DNA of 40,201 nucleotides from JACVCK01 sp041940385. GTDB taxonomy: Bacteria > Planctomycetota > Phycisphaerae > Phycisphaerales > UBA1924. The notes beneath the pieces are model-generated. The model ran no database searches, was not told the DNA's origin, and worked only from the letters and a program-made list of their open reading frames with translations. Both the position numbers and the translations under genes were made by a program. The stretch covers positions 1 to 40,201 of the forward strand of contig JBGTSD010000019.1 in assembly GCA_041940385.1 (NCBI GenBank). Direction: 5' to 3'. Shown piece by piece: positions 8,981 through 18,282 of the stretch (position 1 is its first letter; each line of letters opens with the position of its first letter).

Positions 8981-10276
8981 ATGTCCGGCGCGCAGTCTTC
9001 CACGATGTCGATGGGCGCAGGGTTGTCGAGCCACGCCGACGCCGTCACTGCGGCGGAGCAGGCGTGCGACGCGGCGATGTCGTCCATGGGCGAAGGATCA
9101 GACCCTGATCTGGCGCTGGCGTTCGTCTCGGCGCACCACGCGGGGCTCATGGGCGCCATCGGCGATGTGCTGCATCGCCGGCTCTCTCCGGGCGCTCTGC
9201 TCGCCGTCAGCGCCGAGGCCGTGATCGGAGGCCGCACGGAGCTCGAGGGCCGTCCGGGCGTGTCGATCCTCGCGGGCCGCCTGCCCGGCGCGACGGTGCG
9301 CGCCTTTACCTCCGAGGACCTCGGGCCGGTGGGGGACGACGACGATCCCGAGGCCGGCGATCGCATCGCGAAGGCGATCGGCGCGGACAGTGATTTCGCG
9401 GGGATGCTGCTCTTCGCGGACCCCTTCAGCGTGCCGATGGTGAAGCTGCTGCCGGCGCTGTCGCGCATGTGCCGCGACACGCTGGGCCTGAAGCGCGCGC
9501 CGATCATCGGCGGCATGGCGAGCGCCGGGGCGAGCCCGGGCGTCAACGGGCTGGTGGTGAACAAGCGGCTTTCGCGGACCGGCGCGATCGGCGTCATGCT
9601 CAAGGGCGACATCGGTGTGGACACGGTGGTCAGCCAGGGCTGCAAACCCTTCGGCCCGCGGTTCGTCATCACCGGCGCCAAGCACAATGTCATCCTCCAG
9701 CTCAGCGGGCGCACCGCGCTCGAGGCGCTGCACGAGGCCGTCGAATCGCTGCCGCAGAACGATCGCACGCTGCTCGAGAAGGGCGTCTTCCTCGGGCGCG
9801 TCGTCAACGAGTACAAGGAGCGCTTCGGGCGCGGCGACTTTCTGATCCGGAACGTGCTGGGCGTCGACCAGAACCGCGGCGCCCTCGCCGTCAACGACCT
9901 CGTGCGCGTCGGCCAGACGGTCCGGTTCCATGTCCGCGACTCGGTCACCGCCGACGAGGACCTCCGCCTGCTCCTCTCCGCCCAGTCTCTGCGGGGGCCC
10001 GCGCTCGGGGCGCTGCTGGTGACCTGCAACAGCCGGGGCACGCGGCTCTTCGACCGGCCCAACCACGACGCCGAAGTCCTCTCCGACGCCCTCGGCGGCA
10101 GCCCGGCGCCCGAAGACCAGCCCACCGATTCGGGCGCCCCCGCGGCCATTCCTGCCATCTCCGGCTTCTTCGGCGCCGGCGAGATCGGCCCTATCGGCTC
10201 GGACGTGTTCCTCCACGGCCACACGGCCTGTGCGGCGGTGTTCCGGCCCACCCGGAGCGCGGATCTCGACGACTGA
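8981..10276 (+). CDS. FIST domain protein (small-ligand sensor)
   Basis: A 431-residue cytoplasmic protein with the FIST N domain (about residues 40-240; VSAEAVIGGRTELEG is the characteristic conserved stretch) and FIST C domain (about 250-400; KGVFLGRVVNEYKERFGRGDFLIRN). FIST domains are proposed to bind small ligands such as amino acids and often sit beside or within signalling proteins. No kinase, cyclase or methyl-accepting domain is attached here. ATG 8981 follows a TATACT box by seven bases with no Shine-Dalgarno, which suggests a leaderless transcript; GTG 8978 and ATG 9005 are alternatives. The next gene begins 49 bases downstream on the same strand. Confidence 0.88.
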   Translation: MSGAQSSTMSMGAGLSSHADAVTAAEQACDAAMSSMGEGSDPDLALAFVSAHHAGLMGAIGDVLHRRLSPGALLAVSAEAVIGGRTELEGRPGVSILAGRLPGATVRAFTSEDLGPVGDDDDPEAGDRIAKAIGADSDFAGMLLFADPFSVPMVKLLPALSRMCRDTLGLKRAPIIGGMASAGASPGVNGLVVNKRLSRTGAIGVMLKGDIGVDTVVSQGCKPFGPRFVITGAKHNVILQLSGRTALEALHEAVESLPQNDRTLLEKGVFLGRVVNEYKERFGRGDFLIRNVLGVDQNRGALAVNDLVRVGQTVRFHVRDSVTADEDLRLLLSAQSLRGPALGALLVTCNSRGTRLFDRPNHDAEVLSDALGGSPAPEDQPTDSGAPAAIPAISGFFGAGEIGPIGSDVFLHGHTACAAVFRPTRSADLDD

Positions 10277-10325
10277 CGCCTCCGGGTGCACGGCGCGGGC
10301 CCGCTCGTTCGATATTGGCTGGGAG

Positions 10326-13049
10326 ATGGCCCGATCCTTCCCCCGACTCCTCGGCGCGGCCCTGTGCGCGATCGGCGCACCGCTGTCGTTCGCTCAGGAG
10401 GGCGAGCGCCCGCCGGCGGCGAGCCGGGTCGTCCATGTCTTCGATTTCGAGGAACGGCCGCAGAACCCCGAGCCGGTGCCGATGCACTGGATCCGCGCGC
10501 AGGACGCTCCGCCCGAGCGTGTGCGCCCCGGCTTTCCGGCATGGAACAAGGCGGCGTTCGACACGACGGTCCAGGTCAGCGGCGCGCACTCGGTGAAGCT
10601 GCCGACGCAGGGCGGCAGCACGTCGCTGCGGCTGTCGTCCGGCGTGCTGCCGGCGATCCCGGGGGCCGACTATCGCATCGTGGCAAGAGTGCGGACGGAC
10701 GGCCTCCGGCACGCGCACGCGCGGCTCTCGGCGCGATTCCTAGATGCGCACGGCGCGCCGATTGCGGCGTCGGAGTCGAGAAGCGCGCTGGTGGACACGC
10801 GCGGCGGTTGGCGACAGGTCGGCGCCGCGCTGCGCGGAGACTTCCGCCAGGCCGCGTGGATCCAGATCGATCTCGAACTCCTCCAGCCGCGCGACGCCGT
10901 GGCGCACCCGCACGGCGAGGGTGAATGGGCCGCTGCGGACGACCAGGTCGGCCTCGCGGCGAAGCACAAGGTCTGGCTGGAGGACGTCACCGGCGGCGCG
11001 TGGTTCGACGATGTGACGGTGCTCCAGACGCCGCGCGTGCGGCTGACGACCCGGGCCGCGGCGAACATCACCGCCAGCGAGCAGCCGCCGGTCATCCACA
11101 TCGTGCTGCGCGACCTGACCGGCGAGCGCCTCCGGGCGCGGGCGACGGTCTTCTCGATCGACGGCGAGATCGAGGCCCAGCAGGAGTTCATGCTGCCGAT
11201 CGGCGGCGGACAGACGAACTGGACGCCGAAGCTGAACGGCTACGGCTGGCGGCGCGTCCGCCTCGACACGCTGAGCAAGGGCGAGGTCGTCGCGTCGGAG
11301 GAAACGTCGTTCGCGTGGCTGCCGCCGCCGCCCAACGGGCTCGAGCCGGAACGATTCGTTCTCTTCGTCGAGGACCTGCCGCCCGACATGCTCGCGGGGC
11401 TGCCCGCGATCGTCGAGTCGCTCGGCTGCGGCGCCGTGCAGATCTCCGCGTGGGAGACCGGCGTCACCCGCGCCTCGATGGCCAACCTCATCGTCACGCT
11501 CGATGAACTCGTGCGTCAGCTCGGCGAGGACGGCGTCGTCATCGGATTCTCGCTCGGGCGCACGCCGCTCGAACTCAGCCGCCAACTCGGTCTCGAGCCG
11601 GAGGACATTCTCGGCGCGCTGCTGACGCCGGGCGCCGGTGAGGCCGCGCCGCCGAGCGAGCCCTACCTCGGCGGTCTGCTCAGCAAGTTCGGTCAGCGCG
11701 TGCGGCGCTGGCAGCTCGGGCGCACCGGCGATGCGTCGGCGTTCTGGCGTCCGGAGCTGCTCAAGGAGCTCGCGGCGACCGAAGCGATGTTCTCGCGTCT
11801 GGTGCCGCGCCCCGAGATCGTGATGCCGTGGAGTCTTGAGCAGTCGATCGAGGGGCGTCTGCCGTCGAGCCAGGACCTGACGATCCGGCTCCCCGCCGCG
11901 ACGCCGCTCGAGGCGATCGAGTCGTACGCCGAGCACTGGAAGGGGCGCGCCGATGTGACGCTCGTGCTGGAGCCGGCGACGGGCCCCGATCCGCGCGATG
12001 CGGCCGTGGAGCTGCTCAAACGGGCGCTGCTCGCGTGGGCGGCGGAGGTCCCCCGTCTCGCAATCGAGCGGCCGTGGACCCCGGGCGCCGGGTACTCGAC
12101 CAATGAGCAGCCCGATCCGACGCTGGTCGTGTGGCGGCAGATCGTGGAACGCCTCGGCGGGCGTCACGTCGTGGGCGAACTGCCCATCGCCGACGGCGCC
12201 CGGTGCTTCATCTTGGACGGTCCGCGCGGCGGCGCGCTGGTCGGCTGGCGTGACTGGGCGGACGAGGAGCAGGCGATCATCGACACACGCCTCTCGGAGC
12301 GGCGCGTCACCGTCGTGGACGCGTTCGGCAACGAGACCGATGCGCCCATGGTGGACGGGCTGCACCGGATCACCCTGGGCCCCTCGCCGATCTTCGTCGA
12401 AGGCATCAACGTTCAGCTCGCGATGTTCCGCGCCGGATTCAGGGTCGAGCCGGCGTACCTGCCGGCCGAGGCGCGCCTGCACCGCGTGGAGATGGAGTTC
12501 AAGAACCCCTGGAACATGCCGATCAGCGGCGTGATGCGCGTCGTCGAGCCGTCGACGTGGAAGGTCGAGCCGCGCGTGTTCGCGTTCGACATCCCCGCGG
12601 CCCAGTCGATCCGCATCCCGGTGGATGTGTCGTTCGGCCTCGGCGAGGAGGCGGGCCTGAAGCGCGTCGTGGTGGACGCGGAAGTGCTGGCGGATCGCAA
12701 GTACGAGCGGGTCCGCGCCTCGGCGCCGATGCAGCTCGGCCTGATGGAGACGGACCTGACGCCGAGCTTCGCGATCGTGCCCGATCGCGACGGCCGGCTG
12801 AATGATCTCGCGGTGACGCTCTCGATCACCAACAACGGCTCGGAGCCCGTGACGCTCCAGGCGTTCGCCATGGCCCCGGGCTATCCGCGCGAGCAGGCGC
12901 CGGTGAGCAATCTCGGGCCGGGCGAGGCGGCCATCCGCCGCTTCCTGTTCCCGGGCGGCGCCGAGCGGCTGATGGGCAAGCGGATCCGCGTGGGATTGAT
13001 CGAGGTCAGCGGCACGGGCCGGCTCAATCGCTCGCTCTTCATTCAGTAG
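10326..13049 (+). CDS. Large secreted protein with carbohydrate-binding-like N-domain
   Basis: Protein of 907 residues from ATG 10326, starting with a clear signal peptide (MARSFPRLLGAALCAIGAPLSFA). Residues about 35-235 look like a beta-sandwich carbohydrate-binding module: HVFDFEE opening, VSGAHSVKLPTQGG, then GAWFDDVTV as the usual closing strand. The middle (about 340-640) alternates strands and helices in a way that resembles a degraded TIM barrel, but I see no conserved pair of catalytic acids. The C-terminal third holds two Ig-like beta domains (NPWNMPISGVMRVVEPSTW and LSITNNGSEPVTLQAFA). A polysaccharide-binding or inactive glycosidase-like role is a guess. The stop overlaps the convergent truD by 11 bases. 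Confidence 0.8.
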   Translation: MARSFPRLLGAALCAIGAPLSFAQEGERPPAASRVVHVFDFEERPQNPEPVPMHWIRAQDAPPERVRPGFPAWNKAAFDTTVQVSGAHSVKLPTQGGSTSLRLSSGVLPAIPGADYRIVARVRTDGLRHAHARLSARFLDAHGAPIAASESRSALVDTRGGWRQVGAALRGDFRQAAWIQIDLELLQPRDAVAHPHGEGEWAAADDQVGLAAKHKVWLEDVTGGAWFDDVTVLQTPRVRLTTRAAANITASEQPPVIHIVLRDLTGERLRARATVFSIDGEIEAQQEFMLPIGGGQTNWTPKLNGYGWRRVRLDTLSKGEVVASEETSFAWLPPPPNGLEPERFVLFVEDLPPDMLAGLPAIVESLGCGAVQISAWETGVTRASMANLIVTLDELVRQLGEDGVVIGFSLGRTPLELSRQLGLEPEDILGALLTPGAGEAAPPSEPYLGGLLSKFGQRVRRWQLGRTGDASAFWRPELLKELAATEAMFSRLVPRPEIVMPWSLEQSIEGRLPSSQDLTIRLPAATPLEAIESYAEHWKGRADVTLVLEPATGPDPRDAAVELLKRALLAWAAEVPRLAIERPWTPGAGYSTNEQPDPTLVVWRQIVERLGGRHVVGELPIADGARCFILDGPRGGALVGWRDWADEEQAIIDTRLSERRVTVVDAFGNETDAPMVDGLHRITLGPSPIFVEGINVQLAMFRAGFRVEPAYLPAEARLHRVEMEFKNPWNMPISGVMRVVEPSTWKVEPRVFAFDIPAAQSIRIPVDVSFGLGEEAGLKRVVVDAEVLADRKYERVRASAPMQLGLMETDLTPSFAIVPDRDGRLNDLAVTLSITNNGSEPVTLQAFAMAPGYPREQAPVSNLGPGEAAIRRFLFPGGAERLMGKRIRVGLIEVSGTGRLNRSLFIQ

Positions 13050-14352
13050 CGGCGTCGCTGTCGCCGTCGTCGTCGGTCGCTTCGACGCTCGGCTTCATGA
13101 CCTCGCGCATGACGATCGTCGCGAACGCCCCGGCGGGGAGCTCGAACGCGCAGCGGACGTAGTGCCCGTGCTCGTCGATGCCGCCCTCGACCTCGGGATC
13201 GATCAGCGGCACGCGCAGGGGGCGGCGGGCGCCGGTCACGGGTTGGCGCGAGCGCTCGGCGAAGGCCGCGATGTCCTCGAGGGTCACGCCGGTCTCTTCG
13301 AGCGCTGCGCACTCCATCGCATCGACGGCGCCGCCGGCGCGGGCCATCTTCAGGCCCCACATGGGCCCCGAGGGACTGATCTCGAACGAGCGCACACGCT
13401 CCGGCGTGCCGGGATCGGCGAGCACCTCGTCGTCGACAATGAACACGGCGCCGTTGATGTGCTTCTGCGCGAGGTCGCCCGCGAGCAGGCGATCGAACGT
13501 GCCGGCGTCCATGCGCCCGCAGAGGACGCGGTTGAAGATCGCCGACTGATACGCGCTGATCCAGAAGCGGCGCTGCGTTTCGTCAACGGCCCGGAGCGCG
13601 CGATCGGGTGGGGCGCCGTTGCGGAGCGCGCGGAGCACGTTGCGCTCCGTGCGCGCGACCGGCGGGCAATGCTCGAGGGCGGAGGCGTAGTCGGAGCGAG
13701 CGTACGCCTCGCGCGCCTCGGGCATGTTCCGAGGATAGGCAGGATCGGGCCCGAGCAAAAGGTCGATCAGTTCCTGATGGCGCCCGAGGAGGTCGAGCCG
13801 GCCGAGCGCATGGTTGTTGGCGCGCGAGCCGAATCGCTGTTCCCCGGCCAGATTCGGAACGCCCGTGGCGCTGAGCCGGTCGAGGATGCGCTTGGCCGCG
13901 GGGGCCCGCGTCATGTCGACATTCCGGATGCGGATCGAGAACCGGTTGCCGCGCAGGTGGCCGGGGCGGAGTTTGTTGGTGTGCCGGTCCACCCAGAGCG
14001 TGGCCAGCCGTTCGTGGACGAGATCCGGAAAGTCCTCGGGCTTCTTGCCGGGCCCGTGCACCGAAAAGATCTGTCGCGTGATGGCGTGCTTGTCCTTGAG
14101 CCCCGCGTAGCCGACGGCGCCGGCGCGCACGCCGAAGTGCCGGGCGAGGACGCCGACGACCTGCGAGGTCGTCATGCCGCGCTTCTGGATGCACAGGTAG
14201 ACGTGCTCGCCCTCGCCGCAGGGCTCGTAGAGCGGCTGCTCGTCGACGAGGAAGTCCTCGGGCCGTCGTTTGATCTCGCCGCCGACGCCGGGCAGATCGG
14301 CGGTCAGGAATCGCGGGCGCAGGCCGGCGTCGGTGGTGGGGGCGGCGGCCAT
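13039..14352 (-). CDS. truD: tRNA pseudouridine(13) synthase TruD
   Basis: Isomerises uridine 13 of tRNA to pseudouridine. The catalytic Asp is D87 in GLKDKHAITRQ; the N-terminal EDFLVDE element, NRFSIRIRN and GEQRFGSRANNHALG are further TruD signatures. The protein has 437 residues, against about 350 for the E. coli enzyme; the extra length is in the TRUD insertion domain (about 200-340) and an acidic C-terminal tail (TDDDGDSDAATE). The start at 14352 lies four bases after the stop of the DUF151 gene, so the two genes form an operon. Confidence 0.95.
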   Translation of the reverse strand: MAAAPTTDAGLRPRFLTADLPGVGGEIKRRPEDFLVDEQPLYEPCGEGEHVYLCIQKRGMTTSQVVGVLARHFGVRAGAVGYAGLKDKHAITRQIFSVHGPGKKPEDFPDLVHERLATLWVDRHTNKLRPGHLRGNRFSIRIRNVDMTRAPAAKRILDRLSATGVPNLAGEQRFGSRANNHALGRLDLLGRHQELIDLLLGPDPAYPRNMPEAREAYARSDYASALEHCPPVARTERNVLRALRNGAPPDRALRAVDETQRRFWISAYQSAIFNRVLCGRMDAGTFDRLLAGDLAQKHINGAVFIVDDEVLADPGTPERVRSFEISPSGPMWGLKMARAGGAVDAMECAALEETGVTLEDIAAFAERSRQPVTGARRPLRVPLIDPEVEGGIDEHGHYVRCAFELPAGAFATIVMREVMKPSVEATDDDGDSDAATE

Positions 14353-14356
14353 GGCG

Positions 14357-14764
14357 TCAGCTCGTCGCGTCGTTCTGGGCCGCGTCGAGGACGTGCTCCT
14401 CGACGAAGATCGGCGCCCCGGTGGCGACGCCGATGGCGATGGCGTCGCTCGGGCGGGAATCGACCTTCAGCACCTCGCCGTTGCGACGGATGTTCAGCGT
14501 GGCGAAGAACGTGTGCTCCGCCAGGTCGTTGATCGAGATCGACTCCAACTCGCCGCCGAGCTGCTCGATGACGTTGGCGAGCAGTTCATGAGTCTGCGGC
14601 CTCTTGATCTCCACGCCCTTGAGCCGGCGCTCGATCGCCTGCGCCTCGGGAAGGCCGATCAGGATCGGAAAGGACCGGTCGCCCTCGACCTCGCGCAGTT
14701 CGATGAGCTGGTAGTCGTTGAGTTCGCGGATGAAGATCCGCGAGAGCTCCATGAGCACCGCCAT
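14357..14764 (-). CDS. Bifunctional nuclease family protein (DUF151)
   Basis: A 135-residue protein of the DUF151/BFN family. Known members have nuclease activity and bear on abscisic-acid-linked or stress functions in plants; the bacterial role is unclear. Conserved features are ELREVEGDRSFPILIGLPEAQAIERRLKG (quoted in part: SFPILIGLPEAQAI), RPQTHELL, and VDSRPSDAIAIGVATGAPIFV near the C-terminus. ATG 14764 is chosen over ATG 14770 because GGAGGA abuts 14770 directly but is correctly spaced for 14764. It is the first gene of the operon with truD. Confidence 0.92.
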   Translation of the reverse strand: MAVLMELSRIFIRELNDYQLIELREVEGDRSFPILIGLPEAQAIERRLKGVEIKRPQTHELLANVIEQLGGELESISINDLAEHTFFATLNIRRNGEVLKVDSRPSDAIAIGVATGAPIFVEEHVLDAAQNDATS

Positions 14765-14836
14765 GGGCATTCCTCCGGCCGCCGATGTGGGGCCCGGGTG
14801 ATGGTTCGGCGCCTCGCCCGCCGAGTCAACGCCCCA

Positions 14837-17494
14837 TTAGTCGGACACGGCGGATCCCGGCCGGCCCCGGTAGTGCTCCCGGGCGGCGATGATGAGGTCT
14901 CGCAGCGGCATGGGACGCACCCCCGACTTCCGGCGAACGGCGCCGATGCGCATCAGCAGCCGCCAGTGCGAGAACAGCACCGAGTACATCCACCAGACCG
15001 ACTTCCGGGGGTCGTACATGTTGGTGGACTCGCTCATCGTGCCGTTGAGCTCGACGATCGCGAAGCCGCGGCCCGCGCGGAGCTCTTCGTCGCTCGTGTA
15101 GCGGATGTCGAAGCGCCCGAAGTCGAACCCGCCGCCCTCGAAGGACTGCGCGATCTCGTCGATGCGGCGCTCCAACTCCGGGGTGATCAGGTCGGCCCCG
15201 TCGAGGAACATCGTCCCCTGGCAGTGGTTGCCCGCGATCGCCAGGCGCATGGTCTCGCCCTCCGCCAGCACGCGGTCGCGCTCGCCGTCGTGCCGCTTGA
15301 GGAACGTGTCCGCCTGCATCCGATAGCGCTTGTGCTTCCAGATGAGCCGATCGAGCGGGTCGCGCCCGTTGCCGGTGATGACCGGGAACACCTTTCGCGT
15401 GACGGTGAAGATGAAGCCGCGCGGCTCGCCGGGCATCCGAGCCCAGAGGATCCCCGCCTCTCCGGGGCCGGCGTGATAGCGCTGCAGCACCGCGGCTCGG
15501 GTCATCTCCATGAAGTACGCGCGGACGTCGTCATCGTTCCGCGCCAGCTTCACGCCGTGCCCGCGCTGGCCGGCGTCGGGCTTGAGGATGACGGGATAGC
15601 CGCCGAACTCCTCGTCGTCGCGGATCAGCCCGATCACCTTGTCCGCGCGCTCATCCGGCGAGGCGCCGACGTCGATGAACGCGGTGCGCACGATCCATTC
15701 CACGGACTCGTGCAGGCGGCTCAGGATGTAGTTGCGTGACTCGCCGACCGTGCCGCCGCCGTGCGGGATGCCGGGGTTGACGCAGGTGAAGGTCATCGGG
15801 CGGTAGCGAATGGCGAGATAGATGTAGTACGGCGCCGCGGGAAGGTTGAACGCCCACGCCGGCCAGAATTCAGGCCGCGTGAACGCGACGACGTCCGTGA
15901 GCAGGCGGCGCCGGCCTTCCCATGTGAAGGCGTACGTCAGGATGCGCACGCCGACGAGGATGACGACGATCGCGACGATGACGGCGACCGGCCCGGCGAA
16001 GACCTCGAGGAGCGCGTGGAGCACCGTCGGTCCGACCAGCACGGCGAGCAGCAGGATGAACGGCGTCCAGACGAACGCCGCGAGCGCCGCCCAGATGAGG
16101 AAGTGATGCGTCTTCCGCGAGAGCAGGCCCGCGGCGACGTAGGTCGGCAGTCTGGTTCCGGGGATGGCGCGCGCGAGGAAGACGGCCTTGATCGTGTGCC
16201 GGTCGAACCAGCGGCCCCAGCGATCGAGGGAACTCTCCGAGATCCACGCGCGGATGAACGGCCAGCGCAGGATCCGCCGCCCGAAGACGCGCCCGATCAG
16301 GTACAGCCCGCCGTCGCCAACGGCGATACCGAGGAAGCATCCGAGCAGCCCGACGCCAAGGTCGATCTGGTGGTGCGCGATCGCCAGGCCCACGGCGATG
16401 ACCGTGGCGTCCTCGCTGATGAACGTGGCGATGATGATGAGGATCACGATCAGCCACCAGCGCGAACCGCGCTTGACCTCGAACGGGCCGAGGTCCGACT
16501 GCGTGGCCTCGACCTTCGGGGCGAAGTCCGCCTTGCCGGGCAGCGGCGGCACACCGGGGGCGTCGTGGCGCGCGAGGAACGGCCTCAGGTGATCCACGGC
16601 CTCTTCGGACTGCAGAAACGGAATGAAGTGGTTCGCATCGAGCATCACCAGCCGGCTCTGCGGCACGAGTCGATGGTGCAGCTCGGCGCCCCACGCGGCG
16701 ATCAGGAAGTCGTTGCGACCGTGCATGACCATCGTGGGCACGGTCACGTCGCGCAGCATGTGCTTGAGCGGGCGCTGGTCCGTGTCCCAGAAGGCCCGCA
16801 TCGTCGACAGCCGCAGCGGACGCTCGCCGAGGAGGCCGAAGTGAGGAATGAACTCGGGCAGCACGACCAGACCGAAGTACCCCACGGCGTACTTGGCGTG
16901 CTCGAAGCGGTAGGAGCCGGAGCCCTCCGCCTCCTGCGCGCCGATCGACGCCATCAGCGTCATCGTCGCGATGCGCTCCGGCGCCAGGTGCGCCATCCAG
17001 ATCGCGGCGCCGCCGCCCTGCGACCAGCCGACCACGTGCGCGCGATCGATGGAGAGCGCATCCATCAGCGCCAGCATCGCCCGCGCGTCGGCCTCGATGG
17101 AGAAATCTGTCGGCAACTCCGTGGCGCCGAAGCCGTGCAGGTCCGGCGCGATCACGCGCCAGCCGGCCGACGCGAGCAGCGGCGCCATGTCCTTGTAGTC
17201 CGATCCCTGCCCGGGGCAGCCGTGCAGCAGGAGAATCGGCGGACGATCGTCCGTGGCCTCCGGCGCCCATTCGAGATAGGAGGTCGAGATCGATCGGTTG
17301 GAGGTCTCGCCCTCGTCGAGGTAGTCCGGCAGCTCGACGCTCGCGCGCGTGGCGCCCTTCGGCGTCAGCGGGGGCACGATGCGCACGAACGGCTGAACGA
17401 GGTTCGAGAGGATCAGGAGCGTGACCCACGCGGTGAGGAACACGCGCCAGCGGCGGAGCGTGCCGTCGGGTCGCCGGAAGAACCGTCTCAGCAT
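14837..17494 (-). CDS. Three-domain fusion: alpha/beta hydrolase, DedA membrane domain, ATP-grasp
   Basis: Membrane protein of 885 residues. An N-terminal helix (about 17-34) anchors an alpha/beta hydrolase (about 80-310) with an intact triad: Ser158 in GWSQGG, Asp262 in GRND, His289 in ANHF. Residues about 345-525 form a DedA/VTT domain with several membrane helices and the family motifs GDGGLYLIGRVFGR and FLARAIPGTRLPTYVAAG. Residues about 545-830 are an ATP-grasp ligase: Lys638 with the Gly-rich loop KPDAGQRGHGV, FDIRY, and the metal-binding VELNG (E815, N817). All three cores look functional. ATG 17494 overlaps the upstream stop as ATGCTGA, which favours this start; GTG 17515 is an alternative. 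DedA proteins act in undecaprenyl-phosphate or phospholipid flipping, and ATP-grasp enzymes join carboxylates to amines. A role in lipid or envelope-precursor modification is inferred. Confidence 0.88.
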   Translation of the reverse strand: MLRRFFRRPDGTLRRWRVFLTAWVTLLILSNLVQPFVRIVPPLTPKGATRASVELPDYLDEGETSNRSISTSYLEWAPEATDDRPPILLLHGCPGQGSDYKDMAPLLASAGWRVIAPDLHGFGATELPTDFSIEADARAMLALMDALSIDRAHVVGWSQGGGAAIWMAHLAPERIATMTLMASIGAQEAEGSGSYRFEHAKYAVGYFGLVVLPEFIPHFGLLGERPLRLSTMRAFWDTDQRPLKHMLRDVTVPTMVMHGRNDFLIAAWGAELHHRLVPQSRLVMLDANHFIPFLQSEEAVDHLRPFLARHDAPGVPPLPGKADFAPKVEATQSDLGPFEVKRGSRWWLIVILIIIATFISEDATVIAVGLAIAHHQIDLGVGLLGCFLGIAVGDGGLYLIGRVFGRRILRWPFIRAWISESSLDRWGRWFDRHTIKAVFLARAIPGTRLPTYVAAGLLSRKTHHFLIWAALAAFVWTPFILLLAVLVGPTVLHALLEVFAGPVAVIVAIVVILVGVRILTYAFTWEGRRRLLTDVVAFTRPEFWPAWAFNLPAAPYYIYLAIRYRPMTFTCVNPGIPHGGGTVGESRNYILSRLHESVEWIVRTAFIDVGASPDERADKVIGLIRDDEEFGGYPVILKPDAGQRGHGVKLARNDDDVRAYFMEMTRAAVLQRYHAGPGEAGILWARMPGEPRGFIFTVTRKVFPVITGNGRDPLDRLIWKHKRYRMQADTFLKRHDGERDRVLAEGETMRLAIAGNHCQGTMFLDGADLITPELERRIDEIAQSFEGGGFDFGRFDIRYTSDEELRAGRGFAIVELNGTMSESTNMYDPRKSVWWMYSVLFSHWRLLMRIGAVRRKSGVRPMPLRDLIIAAREHYRGRPGSAVSD

Positions 17495-18261
17495 CGCACG
17501 GGCCCGGCGACGCACACACGAGGCGAGGGCCCGGCGTCGCCCCGGGCGGGCGCCCGACCGATCGCGCGCCGAACGCTGGCGCCGTCCGTGCGATAGTCCA
17601 TCACCACGACGCCGCCCGCGTCCGTCTCGATCGCCGTCACCGAGACCGTTCGGGCGTCTTTACGATCCATCATCACGCTGATCTCGGGCCGATCCGGCCA
17701 CTGGTGGGCGTGGAACTCGTCCTGCATCGCGGGCGACACGCCGCGCGAGAGGAACTCGCGCCACAGCTCGAGCCGCGGCGCCGCGAGGCCGTCGCCCATG
17801 CCGTGGCTGACGAAGCACGCCGGCCCCATCCCCGCGCGGGCGACGACCAGCGCGCGCCGGTTCCACACCGCCTCGCACAGGTGCGTCCGGTCGGCGATCA
17901 CCAGGCGGAAGGGCGCGAAGCGCTCGACGTCCAGCCGGTCCGCGGCGTCGGCCGCTTCGAGCGCCGTGGCGCACGGGGCGAGCCGCGGGATGATGAGGCC
18001 GCGCGAGACGAGTTCGTCCGCGTCCGGCAACTCCGGCGCAGGATCGAGATTCACGTTGAGGATCGAGAGCGACACGCCGTGCTCGCCGACGCCGACCCAC
18101 GTGCCGCCGCCGACCGGATCGACCGGCCAGACCCATTGCCGTTCGCCGCAGCGCTGCGCCGTGGGCGCCAGCGCGGCGGGGCGGCGCCGGTTCTCGTCGC
18201 GATTGGTGACGAGGCGGTAGCCGAGGGTCGTGTCAACCGGGATGACCGTGAGCGTGCACAT
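17488..18261 (-). CDS. NRDE/TANGO2 family protein
   Basis: A 257-residue protein with the family hallmarks: Cys2 directly after the initiator Met (MCTLTVIP) and the NRDE tetrad at residues 20-23 (LVTNRDENRRRP), followed by GGGTWVGVGEHGVSLSILN. In eukaryotes TANGO2 is linked to Golgi/lipid and haem handling; the bacterial function is unsettled. The conserved N-terminal Cys resembles the nucleophile of Ntn hydrolases, which is an analogy only. It lies 21 bases after the DinB-like gene and overlaps the fusion gene by seven bases, in the middle of a three-gene operon. Confidence 0.9.
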   Translation of the reverse strand: MCTLTVIPVDTTLGYRLVTNRDENRRRPAALAPTAQRCGERQWVWPVDPVGGGTWVGVGEHGVSLSILNVNLDPAPELPDADELVSRGLIIPRLAPCATALEAADAADRLDVERFAPFRLVIADRTHLCEAVWNRRALVVARAGMGPACFVSHGMGDGLAAPRLELWREFLSRGVSPAMQDEFHAHQWPDRPEISVMMDRKDARTVSVTAIETDAGGVVVMDYRTDGASVRRAIGRAPARGDAGPSPRVCVAGPVRC

Positions 18262-18282
18262 GTCGGCGCGCGGCTCCGTGCG

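Noticed and set aside
15761..17596. Plus-strand open frame of 611 codons opposite the triple fusion
   Set aside because: Antisense shadow; charged low-complexity translation, and the minus strand carries all three domain signatures.
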